DNA of 26,481 bases from Marinilabiliales bacterium (GTDB taxonomy: Bacteria; Bacteroidota; Bacteroidia; Bacteroidales; UBA12077). This document shows, one piece after another, positions 7,737-15,672 of the stretch. The stretch's first letter is position 1. Each line of letters begins with the position of its first letter. Below the pieces are notes generated by a model, which worked only from the letters and a program-made list of their open reading frames with translations, was not told the DNA's origin and made no database searches. The position numbers and the translations under genes were made by a program. The stretch covers positions 1 through 26,481 of the forward strand of contig PKTC01000356.1 of assembly GCA_002869305.1 (NCBI GenBank). Reading direction: 5' to 3'.

Positions 7737-9362
7737 ATGAACGTATTCAAAAAAGTTAATATTTTTTTAGTTACAACTTTGCTAATCAATTCATTTTCTT
7801 TTGCTCAAGAAACCGAAGAAGATTTATATAACGAAAGCTGTACAAGTATAATGCTAGGCAGAGATGCTACGGATGATGGATCAGTAATAACAGCTCATAC
7901 TTGCGATGCTTATTATCGTACCTGGCTCGAATTTGTCCCTGCTCAGAAATTTGAGCGAGACACAACTCATAAGGTTTATTGGGGAACCATGCATACGCAT
8001 ACTCGATGGAGTAAGAATGGAATGGAGTTGAAAGGCGAAATTCCTGAAGTAAAAGAAACATATGCTTATTTAAATACTGCATATCCTTGCCTAAACGAAA
8101 AACAATTAGCCATTGGCGAAACTACTTTCGGCGGCAAGAAAGAACTGAAAAACGAAAATGGTCTGTTTTTAATTGAAGAGCTGCAGCGTATCGCTCTTCA
8201 ACGATGCACAACAGCGCGCCAGGCAATAAAATTAATTGGCGAATTAATTAAAGAATACGGCTATGGTGATTCTGGCGAATGTATTACCATTGCGGATCCA
8301 AAAGAAGTTTGGCAAATGGAAATAATGGGTGAAGGACCAGATAATATCGGAGGAGTTTGGGCAGCACAGCGAATTCCTGATGATCATGTTGGAGTTTCAG
8401 CAAACATTTCCAGAATTGGTGAATTAAATTTAAATGATCCCGAGCATTTTATGGCTTCTGAAAATGTATATAAAGTAGCTAAAAAGATGGATTTTTGGGA
8501 TGGAAAGAAACCATTTAAATTTTGGGAAGTTTATAGCGGAGATAAACCCTTTACCATTCGGGAATTTTTTGTTTTTAACACCTTGGCTCCAAGTTTAAAT
8601 CTTGACTTTAAAAGCGAAGAATTACCTTTTTCAGTGAAAGTTGATGAGAAAGTAAATATTCGCCAGGTTGTTGAGTTATACAAAGCTACATACGATGGTA
8701 CAGAATATGAAATGATTCAAAATCTAAAAATAGCCAAGAAAACCAAAAATGATGATGGTACAGAATCCATTGATACAATCATAAGTCCGGCAGCTCATCC
8801 ATGGTTGTCGTACGATAGAAGAAAAATGCTGAATGGAATAAAAGAGGATGTTGTAAAACGCCAACGGCCTATTTCAGTTCAATATTGTGCTTATTCATGG
8901 ATTGCACAACTGCGCGACGATCTTCCGGATGAAATTGGTGGAAAAATTTGGTTTAGCATGGACGTACCGCAATTAAGCCCTCGGGTTCCAATATATTGTG
9001 GTAATTTAAATTTACCAGAAAGCTATTATATATGTGGTCAGGACCATTTTAGTCGTGAATCAGCACTTTGGGCTTACCGAAGAGCTAATCGTCTGGCTAT
9101 GGTTAATTGGGGATCAACAAAAGAAATAATTCTACCAGAAGTTGAAAAATATGAAAATAGAGTATTTAATGAGGTTGAACACATCGAAACTCGCGCTATG
9201 GTATTGTATAAACAAGATAAAATTAATGCAGAAAAAGGTGAAGACACCAAACTGTGTAAAGAATTCTTAACCGATTATTCCAATGATAATGCTCGCTCTT
9301 CTATAAATAGGTGGTGGGAACTTGGTGATGAACTATGGGTAAAAATGCGTTGGAAGTTTTAA
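7737..9362 (+). CDS. Secreted C69-family dipeptidase (Ntn hydrolase)
   Basis: A 541-residue peptidase of the PepD/C69 family, which cleaves dipeptides and related short substrates. A signal peptide (residues 1-23, ending in Phe-Ala-Gln) is followed by a short acidic linker and Cys35 in the context ESCTSIMLGRDAT. In this family the equivalent Cys becomes the N-terminal nucleophile after self-processing. The following DGSVITAHTCD segment and GDSGECITIADPKEVWQMEI (about 178-197) are family-typical. The protein should be exported and active in the periplasm or outside the cell, a common arrangement in Bacteroidota that live on proteins. It has its own promoter and a strong terminator, so it is monocistronic. 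The family assignment is secure; substrate preference cannot be read from the sequence. Confidence 0.92.
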   Translation: MNVFKKVNIFLVTTLLINSFSFAQETEEDLYNESCTSIMLGRDATDDGSVITAHTCDAYYRTWLEFVPAQKFERDTTHKVYWGTMHTHTRWSKNGMELKGEIPEVKETYAYLNTAYPCLNEKQLAIGETTFGGKKELKNENGLFLIEELQRIALQRCTTARQAIKLIGELIKEYGYGDSGECITIADPKEVWQMEIMGEGPDNIGGVWAAQRIPDDHVGVSANISRIGELNLNDPEHFMASENVYKVAKKMDFWDGKKPFKFWEVYSGDKPFTIREFFVFNTLAPSLNLDFKSEELPFSVKVDEKVNIRQVVELYKATYDGTEYEMIQNLKIAKKTKNDDGTESIDTIISPAAHPWLSYDRRKMLNGIKEDVVKRQRPISVQYCAYSWIAQLRDDLPDEIGGKIWFSMDVPQLSPRVPIYCGNLNLPESYYICGQDHFSRESALWAYRRANRLAMVNWGSTKEIILPEVEKYENRVFNEVEHIETRAMVLYKQDKINAEKGEDTKLCKEFLTDYSNDNARSSINRWWELGDELWVKMRWKF

Positions 9363-9381
9363 TTAATAATCATCAAAGATG

Positions 9382-9412
9382 AACTACCAAGCTAGAACTT
9401 GGTAGTTTTTTT
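9382..9412 (+). terminator. Rho-independent terminator of the C69 dipeptidase gene
   Basis: AACTACCAAG (9382-9391) pairs perfectly with CTTGGTAGTT (9398-9407) around a six-base loop and runs into a T tract. It begins 20 bases after the stop codon. Confidence 0.9.
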
Positions 9413-9510
9413 ATGGAAACTATGTAACTGGAATTAGCAAAGATAATAATACTGTATTATTATTGCTTAAGCGCTTAAATTGATCAATTATGTACTTTCC
9501 CTTTTTATAA

Positions 9511-9518
9511 TATATTTG
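9511..9518 (+). promoter_or_regulatory. Putative -7 box of the PlsC-like gene
   Basis: TATATTTG is an exact match to TAnnTTTG, 28 bases before the ATG. The -33 position is poor (TTAT), so confidence is moderate. Confidence 0.5.
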
Positions 9519-9545
9519 TATTTCCACCTATTTTATATGAGTTGA

Positions 9546-10799
9546 ATGAAACAAAAAAGAGTATACCGCACAAGATATTATATTCGATTTTTAACTTTTA
9601 TGGTTTTCCACATCGTAGGGTTTTTATATCGCATAAAAAGAAATTTACCTAAAGAAGTTAAAAAGCTAAAATCACCATATCTTTTACTAAGTAATCATGT
9701 TGGGCATTGGGATCCTTTTATAATTGGGAACTTTTTACCTCGGTTTACAAGATTTGTTGCCTCTGATGCTAGCATGCGTGGTGGCGTCAATAAATTCTTT
9801 TTAACTCGTTTAGGAACGATTCCTAAAAAGAAAAATATGAGGGATACGAAAGTTATTCGAGACATTATAGCAGTTATTGAGCAGGGAAACAATGTAGGAA
9901 TCTTTCCTGAAGCAGTTCGAAATTGGGCAGGTTCAACAATGAATATGGACAGTTCAACAGCAAGGCTAGTAAAAATGCTTGAAGTACCTGTTGTTGTGGC
10001 TGTACTGAAAGGAATGAATCTGTTTAATCCACGTTGGGCAAGAAAGGTGCGGAGAACCAAACTGGAGGTTGAATACAAACTATTGCTTACTAGCGAACAG
10101 GTGAAAACTTTAACGGAGGATGAGATTTTTGAAAAGATAGTCAATTCATTATCGCATGATGAAGTTGATTACCAGTGCCAGCAAATGAAAAAAATACACT
10201 CTAATCGAAGAGCGGAGCATATTAGTTATGCTTTATATATCTGTCCCGAATGCAAGACCGTAGATAGCTTTAGAGCACAAGGCAATAATTTTAAATGTAA
10301 TCAATGTAATTACGACATTCATATTGATGATTATGGTTTTTTCGATAGAGTCAGTAATGGAGAATTGCATTTTGATAATATTCGGGACTGGTATAACTGG
10401 GAGGGAAGTTGGTTAGTTGAACACATTAGTAAAAAGTTCGAAGAACAATCCAAAGAACTTATTTTTGAAGACATAAATTCTAAGATTTATCATACCACTT
10501 CGCGAGGCGATTTGGATTTTATTGGTATTGCAGATATCCGTCTTTATGTAGATCGAATTGAACTTGATTTTAAAGGAAAAGAAGAATTAATGATCATGAA
10601 CTTTGAAGATTTACAAACCATAAGCCCACAAATAAACGACCGACTCGAGATATATTATAAAAACGAAGCTTATAGAGCTATTGGAGAGCGCGAGGGGGTT
10701 TCTGCTTTAAAATGGGAAATAGCGGTAAATACTATATGGAATAGGCTCGGACAAACTAGCAAGTTAGCTCCATATGTTTCATTTCACAATAGTAAATAA
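9546..10799 (+). CDS. PlsC-like lysophospholipid acyltransferase fused to a zinc ribbon and a C-terminal domain
   Basis: A 417-residue protein. The N-terminal half is a 1-acylglycerol-3-phosphate O-acyltransferase (PlsC/LPLAT) fold: catalytic H-x4-D motif at His51-Asp56 (NHVGHWDPF), a membrane-associated N terminus (about 12-30), and the phosphate-binding FPE motif at 120-122, where the usual Gly is Ala (FPEAVRNW). It should transfer an acyl group to a lysolipid or similar acceptor at the inner membrane. After residue 225 come features not normal for PlsC: a zinc-ribbon knuckle with Cys233, Cys236, Cys251 and Cys254 (CPEC...CNQC), then about 150 residues of mixed alpha/beta sequence with no recognised family. 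Typical PlsC proteins are 200-260 residues, so this is a fusion. Its 3' end lies eight bases from the convergent cytochrome gene with no room for a private terminator. The acyltransferase call is strong; acceptor and role of the C-terminal half are unknown. Confidence 0.87.
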   Translation: MKQKRVYRTRYYIRFLTFMVFHIVGFLYRIKRNLPKEVKKLKSPYLLLSNHVGHWDPFIIGNFLPRFTRFVASDASMRGGVNKFFLTRLGTIPKKKNMRDTKVIRDIIAVIEQGNNVGIFPEAVRNWAGSTMNMDSSTARLVKMLEVPVVVAVLKGMNLFNPRWARKVRRTKLEVEYKLLLTSEQVKTLTEDEIFEKIVNSLSHDEVDYQCQQMKKIHSNRRAEHISYALYICPECKTVDSFRAQGNNFKCNQCNYDIHIDDYGFFDRVSNGELHFDNIRDWYNWEGSWLVEHISKKFEEQSKELIFEDINSKIYHTTSRGDLDFIGIADIRLYVDRIELDFKGKEELMIMNFEDLQTISPQINDRLEIYYKNEAYRAIGEREGVSALKWEIAVNTIWNRLGQTSKLAPYVSFHNSK

Positions 10800-10807
10800 G
10801 AATATGG

Positions 10808-11269
10808 TTATTCTACCCAAATAGGATCGGTACTGTTCCCATGACAACTACTACAAGCACCCGTAGTAAGGCTTGAAACCATATATTTAGTGCCTGAGCT
10901 TCCATCTACCCTAGCATAAAGCCCATCACCAAACGCTATTTGTTGCGTAGTATAAAAGTTACCTCGTTGGTCTACTTCAATGCTGGCAAAAAGCGTTTCT
11001 GTGCCGTTGGCCTCAGAATATAATTTTACTGTTGCCTCAGGATAAGTTGTGGTTTGGTTACTTTGATAAACTGTACCAGCAACTGTAAAAACACCCTCTC
11101 CTGAACCACCTTCTTTATGACAACTCATGCAGTCTTGTCCCGTATTATGACTTTCAGAAGAGTTGTAAGAACTAATTTTTGTTTCATTTTCATTTTCATC
11201 TTCGCAGGATTGAAGTGCAAAAAGAATAATCATTGAACCAAGTATAAGGCTTACGATATTTTTCTTCAT
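10808..11269 (-). CDS. Diheme c-type cytochrome lipoprotein
   Basis: A 153-residue exported protein. The N terminus is a lipoprotein signal ending in LQSC, so Cys22 should be lipidated. Two haem-c binding motifs are present: CMSCH at 47-51 and CSSCH at 139-143. They are separated by about 90 residues of beta-rich sequence (FTVAGTVYQS...ATVKLYSEANG...) that resembles a carboxypeptidase-regulatory-like or transthyretin-like beta sandwich. It therefore should be a membrane-anchored periplasmic or surface electron carrier. No reductase, oxidase or cytochrome-maturation gene is nearby, so its redox partner is unknown. It may be cotranscribed with the upstream hypothetical gene (54-base gap), although a weak promoter-like pair (TTTG at 11330-11327, CAATTTTG at 11305-11298, spacer 21) lies in between. 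The haem motifs are directly visible; electron-transfer role follows from them. Confidence 0.82.
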   Translation of the reverse strand: MKKNIVSLILGSMIILFALQSCEDENENETKISSYNSSESHNTGQDCMSCHKEGGSGEGVFTVAGTVYQSNQTTTYPEATVKLYSEANGTETLFASIEVDQRGNFYTTQQIAFGDGLYARVDGSSGTKYMVSSLTTGACSSCHGNSTDPIWVE

Positions 11270-11323
11270 GATTCTTATCTTTTAGTTTTTAATAACGCAA
11301 AATTGTACCTAAATATTGTTAAG

Positions 11324-11743
11324 TTACAAAAAAGGAGTTCGTTTTGAAGCGAATTCTTCTTCAAACCTTTCATGGTCGTTGTAATCAATAAAATCTGTAT
11401 GGTGATCAGGAACAATAAACAAATCATCTTCCTTATGCTTTATTGAACAAAAGTATCGCTCGGTTTCACCCACAATTTTAGCCCAATAATGGATTACTCC
11501 ATTAGCATAACCGCAATATATACAATTAATTTTTTGTCCTAATCTCAGATACGTAAGTTTATGCCGATCGATTTTCATATAGTTCTTTCTTTTTACATAT
11601 GGAATCCTATAAAAAGGAAAGCAGATCCGGTGATAAATTTCAATAAATAAATCGAGCAAGGCAATCGGAATTACAGCGCCAAAAATAAAAGGAGCTGTAA
11701 GAGCATGCCGAAGCATTCGGTGTTTTATTGTTATATATTTCAT
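11324..11743 (-). CDS. Conserved hypothetical protein with Cys/His cluster
   Basis: A 139-residue protein of no family I can name. Residues 12-35 are hydrophobic and could form one membrane helix or hairpin, followed by a basic linker. The second half carries CIYCGYANG (about 74-82) and YFCSIKHKED (about 97-106). The Cys-x2-Cys with a later Cys and His looks like a small metal-binding (zinc or iron) site. I recall similar CxYCxYANG...YFCxIKH sequences in unrelated marine bacteria, which would make it a conserved family rather than a chance ORF, but I cannot confirm this here. It lies upstream of the cytochrome lipoprotein on the same strand and might be in one transcript with it. Function unknown. 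Confidence 0.7.
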   Translation of the reverse strand: MKYITIKHRMLRHALTAPFIFGAVIPIALLDLFIEIYHRICFPFYRIPYVKRKNYMKIDRHKLTYLRLGQKINCIYCGYANGVIHYWAKIVGETERYFCSIKHKEDDLFIVPDHHTDFIDYNDHERFEEEFASKRTPFL

Positions 11744-11930
11744 TGCATTCGACTATAAGGGTTCAAAATAAATCGTACTATTCTCAATTCGTTATACCTC
11801 TATACCCATTGGGTTTGTGAATAATATTATACTTATTAGATCTAAAAGAATAGACCATTGGAATGATTATATACATTATACCTTCGGTAAGATTCTTATA
11901 TAGCTCTACCTGATAATAATGAGAATGTAT

Positions 11931-12554
11931 TTATAGTTCACGCATTAGTTTTTCCCGGGGCTTTTCCTCATTATCTTTTAGTGCAACTAAATCGGTATAG
12001 ATTATTAGAATATTTTTATTAAGTCCTTCATTTATTTCAATCATTGTATTTCCATCCATCCACACGTATCCTTGACTATTATTGTAGATATTTTCTCTGG
12101 TAACATATTTTTGACCATATTTTGAAACATATACTTCTTTTAGTTTCGATTTAAGTGGTGGAAGGGTTGAGTCATTATCTGATTCAACAGATATTCTTAA
12201 TTTGTATAGCTTGTCACTTAAATAATATGTTTTAAATGTTGCCAGCACATTTTGTAACGAAAGAGCATCTTCTCCAAAATCAAATTTATAAATATAAATT
12301 TTTCCTTTGTCTGAAATATACTCATGTGGTATTAGTTGGAGTTTCTCCTGGCTAACTAAATCTTTAAAATAATTATGAACTTCTTCACCTCCCATCCCAA
12401 AACGTAAACCCAAGAATATAGTATTGTTCTTTATATCTTTAGATAATTCAGTCTGGATATGATTTTCAGATGATTGTTCTTGTTTTCTGGATTTATGTTC
12501 CTGACAACTTGCCAAGAAAAAAAGTACCGCAAGACTTAGAATATATTTTTTCAT
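11931..12554 (-). CDS. Lipoprotein of unknown function
   Basis: A 207-residue putative lipoprotein. The reading frame is open 15 codons further upstream, but the ATG at 12554 is the better start. It begins a normal lipoprotein signal (MKKYILSLAVLFFLASC, lipidated Cys17), and a consensus promoter lies at 12569-12599, so RNA would start too late to include the longer version. The mature part has a polar linker (QEHKSRKQEQSSEN) and then a globular mixed alpha/beta region with several Tyr-rich strands (LIPHEYISDKGKIYIYKFDF and YSLDKLYKLRISV-like segments). I recognise no domain. The gap before the next gene downstream (11744-11930) holds nothing I can identify. Real gene, function unknown. Confidence 0.72.
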   Translation of the reverse strand: MKKYILSLAVLFFLASCQEHKSRKQEQSSENHIQTELSKDIKNNTIFLGLRFGMGGEEVHNYFKDLVSQEKLQLIPHEYISDKGKIYIYKFDFGEDALSLQNVLATFKTYYLSDKLYKLRISVESDNDSTLPPLKSKLKEVYVSKYGQKYVTRENIYNNSQGYVWMDGNTMIEINEGLNKNILIIYTDLVALKDNEEKPREKLMREL

Positions 12555-12568
12555 AATTTCTTTTCTAT

Positions 12569-12599
12569 CAAAGATACCATTTTTAAACACTAAATTCAA
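12569..12599 (-). promoter_or_regulatory. Promoter of the 11931-12554 lipoprotein gene
   Basis: On the minus strand TTG (12599-12597), a 20-base spacer and TATCTTTG (12576-12569) match the Bacteroidota consensus. The predicted RNA start near 12562 leaves a leader of about eight bases before the ATG at 12554 and rules out the longer ORF start. Confidence 0.65.
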
Positions 12600-12689
12600 T
12601 TATCTGACTTTTCTAATGAATCCTTTAACCTGAGATTTATAGAAGTTATTAACTTGTTCGTATTCAGGCTTAATGCAAAAAATAATTAA

Positions 12690-14228
12690 CTAATTTCCCC
12701 AACCACTTCTGTCTAAACTACGGTATTGAATGGCTTCCGCTAAATGGTACGATTGGATTTTTTCGGTTCCTTCCAAATCAGCAATAGTTCGCGATACTTT
12801 CAGTATTCTATCATATGCTCTTGCAGATAAACCTAGTTTTTCCATTGCTTTTTTAAGCAAGGCTTTTCCTGCGGTATCGATTTCACAATGTTCCCGAATT
12901 AATTTAGACGACATTTGAGCATTACAGTAAACTTGATCTTTGTCTCTAAAACGTTCCGATTGTTTCTCACGAGCCGAAATAACTCGTTCACGAATACTTT
13001 CACTGCTTTCGGCAGGCTTAACTTCTGAAAGTTCGTCGTAAGAAACTGGAACTACCTCAATATGAATATCTATTCGGTCCAGCAACGGACCAGAAATTTT
13101 ATTTAAATAGCGTTGAATATTTCCTGGTGCGCAAACACATTCTTTTTCAGGGTGATTATAGAACCCACAGGGACAAGGATTCATTGAAGAAATGAGCATA
13201 AAACTTGCAGGATATTCAACTGTAAACTTGGCACGACTAATGGTAATTACTCTATCTTCAAGTGGTTGTCGCATCACTTCTAAAACGGATCTCTGAAATT
13301 CGGGCAGTTCATCTAAAAATAAAACTCCATTATGGGCCAAAGAAATTTCTCCGGGTTGAGGGAAACCTCCTCCACCAACTAAAGCCACATCAGAAATAGT
13401 ATGATGAGGACTACGATATGGGCGATGGGTCATCAGAGACGTATCTCCGTCAATTTTACCTGCAACAGAATGTATTTTGGTGGTCTCTAAAGCTTCATGC
13501 AATGTCAGGGGAGGAATAATTGTTGGAATTCTTTTTGCAAGCATTGTCTTTCCGGCACCAGGCGGTCCAATCATTACAATATTGTGCCCTCCAGCAGCCG
13601 CAATTTCTAGAGCCCGTTTAACGTTTTCTTGACCGCGGACATCAGAAAAATCAATTTCGTAATTGTTAACATTGGTGAAGAATTCATCTCGAGTATCTAC
13701 TGTAGTTTTTTCAATAGAAATATCTTCATTAAAGAAATCTATTACTTCTTTTATATTATTTACACCATAAATTTCCAGATCATCAACAACAGCTGCTTCG
13801 CGAGCATTCTCCTTGGGTAAAATAAATCCTTTAAAACCTTCCTTTCGTGCCTGAATAGCAATGGGCAATACTCCTTTGATTTTTTGCAATCCTCCATCTA
13901 AGGATAGTTCACCCATTATCATATATTTGTGAACTTCCTCAGAGTTAATCTGTTCTGATGCAGCTAAAATACCAATAGCCAAAGGTAAATCATACGCAGA
14001 ACCTTCTTTTCGGATATCAGCAGGGGCCATGTTAATAACAATTTTTTTCCCGGGGACCTTGAAACCATTGGTCCTAAGAGCAGAATCAATTCTCTGCTGA
14101 CTTTCTTTAACAGCACTGTCAGGCAATCCAACTAAATAAAAATTAATTCCTTGTGAAACACTTACTTCAATAGTAATGGTGGTTGCATTAATTCCTTGAA
14201 CAGCACTTCCGAAAGCTTTTACTAACAT
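12690..14228 (-). CDS. YifB/ComM-family Mg-chelatase-like AAA+ ATPase
   Basis: A 512-residue protein of the YifB (ComM) family. It has an N-terminal Lon-S5-like domain (about 20-170), then an AAA+ Mg-chelatase-like domain with Walker A GPPGAGKT (221-228) and Walker B VLFLDE (302-307), and a C-terminal Mg_chelatase_C region ending at the end of the protein. A four-Cys element (Cys352, 354, 364, 366) is typical of the family. ComM, the characterised member, is a ring helicase that helps branch migration during natural transformation; whether this organism is transformable is not known. The gene starts 14 bases after gmhA ends and probably shares its promoter. Length and motifs are complete. Confidence 0.94.
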   Translation of the reverse strand: MLVKAFGSAVQGINATTITIEVSVSQGINFYLVGLPDSAVKESQQRIDSALRTNGFKVPGKKIVINMAPADIRKEGSAYDLPLAIGILAASEQINSEEVHKYMIMGELSLDGGLQKIKGVLPIAIQARKEGFKGFILPKENAREAAVVDDLEIYGVNNIKEVIDFFNEDISIEKTTVDTRDEFFTNVNNYEIDFSDVRGQENVKRALEIAAAGGHNIVMIGPPGAGKTMLAKRIPTIIPPLTLHEALETTKIHSVAGKIDGDTSLMTHRPYRSPHHTISDVALVGGGGFPQPGEISLAHNGVLFLDELPEFQRSVLEVMRQPLEDRVITISRAKFTVEYPASFMLISSMNPCPCGFYNHPEKECVCAPGNIQRYLNKISGPLLDRIDIHIEVVPVSYDELSEVKPAESSESIRERVISAREKQSERFRDKDQVYCNAQMSSKLIREHCEIDTAGKALLKKAMEKLGLSARAYDRILKVSRTIADLEGTEKIQSYHLAEAIQYRSLDRSGWGN

Positions 14229-14242
14229 AAAGGAAAGATTTT

Positions 14243-14809
14243 CTAAAGGTTTTCTTCGATATAATGAATTAGTGAATGAATAATTTTAATATGGATTTCC
14301 TGCGCTCTGTCTGCATAGTCAGATTTTGGCGCTCTAATTTCAACATCACATACTTCGGCTAATTTACCTCCGTCTTTACCAGTTAATCCAACAATGTTAA
14401 TACCTTTATTCTGTGCTACTTTACATGCTTCCAGGACATTTTTAGAATTTCCACTTGTACTTATAGCAAAAAGTGTATCTCCTTCTTGTCCTATGGCTTC
14501 TAAATATCTAGAAAATATGAAATCATAACCAAAATCATTGGCAGTGCATGAGATATGGGTAGGGTCTGAAATTGCAATTGCTGAAATGGCTGGTCTGTTA
14601 TCTCTGAATCGACCAGTTAGTTCTTCAGCAAAATGCATGGCATCGCTCATTGATCCACCGTTACCGCAGGAAATTACTTTCTTATTGGATTGTAAAGAGT
14701 TTAAAATTATATCACCAGCTGATTTTATATTTTCAAAGTTTTTGTCATCTGAAATGAATTCAGATAGAATTTGTTGTGCTTCAAGGAAATCCTTTTTTAT
14801 ATTATTCAT
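14243..14809 (-). CDS. gmhA: Phosphoheptose isomerase (sedoheptulose-7-phosphate isomerase)
   Basis: A 188-residue SIS-domain protein that converts sedoheptulose 7-phosphate to D-glycero-D-manno-heptose 7-phosphate, the first step of heptose synthesis for lipopolysaccharide core or surface glycans. The GmhA hallmarks are visible: SCGNGGSMSDAMHFAEELTG (47-66) with the phosphate-binding Ser and the catalytic Glu, STSGNSKNV (117-125), and the C-terminal D-x2-Q-x2-H element (DRAQEIHIKIIH, Gln170 and His173). It is of normal length. It is followed 14 bases later by the yifB-family gene. A good promoter lies just upstream. The other heptose genes (hldE, gmhB, hldD) are not in this window. Confidence 0.93.
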   Translation of the reverse strand: MNNIKKDFLEAQQILSEFISDDKNFENIKSAGDIILNSLQSNKKVISCGNGGSMSDAMHFAEELTGRFRDNRPAISAIAISDPTHISCTANDFGYDFIFSRYLEAIGQEGDTLFAISTSGNSKNVLEACKVAQNKGINIVGLTGKDGGKLAEVCDVEIRAPKSDYADRAQEIHIKIIHSLIHYIEENL

Positions 14810-14832
14810 TAATTATTCTATTTAGTTGATTG

Positions 14833-14863
14833 CTAAGATAAATATATAGAAAATTTTTACAAA
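14833..14863 (-). promoter_or_regulatory. Promoter of the gmhA-yifB unit
   Basis: On the minus strand TTTG (14863-14860), a 19-base spacer and TATCTTAG (14840-14833) match the consensus with one mismatch in the -7 box. RNA would start near 14826, about 17 bases before the gmhA ATG. Confidence 0.65.
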
Positions 14864-15039
14864 GCGATTTATATTATCATTTCATAAGTTACTAAAATGT
14901 TATTAATTCTAATTATATGTTGTGTAAATTATATCGATGGTTTTTTTTTAAATAAATAAATTGTTAAACTTGCTTTTATTAATTTCTTGAATAAGAAGTT
15001 GTCGGATCAACCAAATTGAATGGATAAGCTGCCGGTTTT

Positions 15040-15651
15040 ATGAGTAAAATAAAGTTAAATGTATTAGGAATATCTTACAGCCAGACTCAAACAGGAGCTT
15101 ACGCTTTAGTTTTAACGGAAGAACATGGGGAAAGACGTATACCAATTATAATTGGTGGGTTCGAAGCTCAAGCTATTGCCATCCAACTGGAAGGATTAAA
15201 ACCACCACGACCACTTACTCATGATCTATTTCTGAATTTTGCTATTGCCTTTGGAATTAGCATTAAAGAAGTAAATATTTATAGACTAGAAGAAGGAGTT
15301 TTTTATTCAAAGTTGATTTGTAACAATGGAGGAAAGGATATTGCAATCGATGCAAGAACATCAGATGCAATTGCATTGGCTTTGCGCTTTAAATGCCCAA
15401 TTTATACTACCGAAGATATTTTGCAAAAGTCGGGAATTGTAATTGACATTCAGGAAAGAGCCGAAACCAAAGCGGTAAAAAAAGAACCAACCAATATAGA
15501 AAAGAAAAAACCAAAGTTGACGGATGAGAACAAATACAAAGACGTAGATATAGATAGTTTGAAGGAGCTTTTAGAAGAAGCAGTTAAAAAAGAAGAATAC
15601 GAAAAGGCCTCGATTATCCAGGAGGAGATAAATAGAAGAGAGTCACAATAA
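15040..15651 (+). CDS. Bifunctional nuclease-family (BFN/DUF151) protein with UvrB/UvrC motif
   Basis: A 203-residue protein. Residues 1-140 form the bifunctional nuclease domain (DUF151), with the family motifs RRIPIIIGGFEAQAIAIQLE (32-51), RPLTHDLF (58-65) and IDARTSDAIALALRFKCPIY (102-121). A charged Lys/Glu linker leads to a UvrB/UvrC interaction motif at about 168-199 (LKELLEEAVKKEEYEKASII...EEINRRE). Characterised plant and archaeal-type BFN proteins have DNase/RNase activity, while the bacterial role is poorly known. The fused UvrBC motif, common in Bacteroidota and Chlorobi homologues, suggests a link to DNA repair or to a Clp/McsA-type partner. It is the first gene of a tight four-gene operon with gaps of 21, 3 and 14 bases. 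Confidence 0.9.
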   Translation: MSKIKLNVLGISYSQTQTGAYALVLTEEHGERRIPIIIGGFEAQAIAIQLEGLKPPRPLTHDLFLNFAIAFGISIKEVNIYRLEEGVFYSKLICNNGGKDIAIDARTSDAIALALRFKCPIYTTEDILQKSGIVIDIQERAETKAVKKEPTNIEKKKPKLTDENKYKDVDIDSLKELLEEAVKKEEYEKASIIQEEINRRESQ

Positions 15652-15672
15652 ATACCACCTTATATTTTAATC

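Noticed and set aside
9695..10144. 149-codon minus-strand frame opposite the PlsC-like gene
   Set aside because: Antisense shadow of the acyltransferase domain, whose motifs are clear on the plus strand.
11744..11930. AT-rich gap searched for a small RNA or gene
   Set aside because: No open frame, hairpin terminator or clear promoter was found; a weak TTATTTTG (11764-11771, minus strand) has no -33 partner.
12555..12599. Longer N terminus for the 11931-12554 lipoprotein
   Set aside because: A consensus promoter lies inside the extension, and the lipoprotein signal starts at 12554.
12643..12655. Short inverted repeat AAGTT-ATT-AACTT as terminator for yifB
   Set aside because: Only five AT-rich base pairs and no T tract; too weak to call.
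14538..14825. 95-codon plus-strand frame opposite gmhA
   Set aside because: Fully antisense to a well-conserved enzyme gene, with no promoter or family resemblance.
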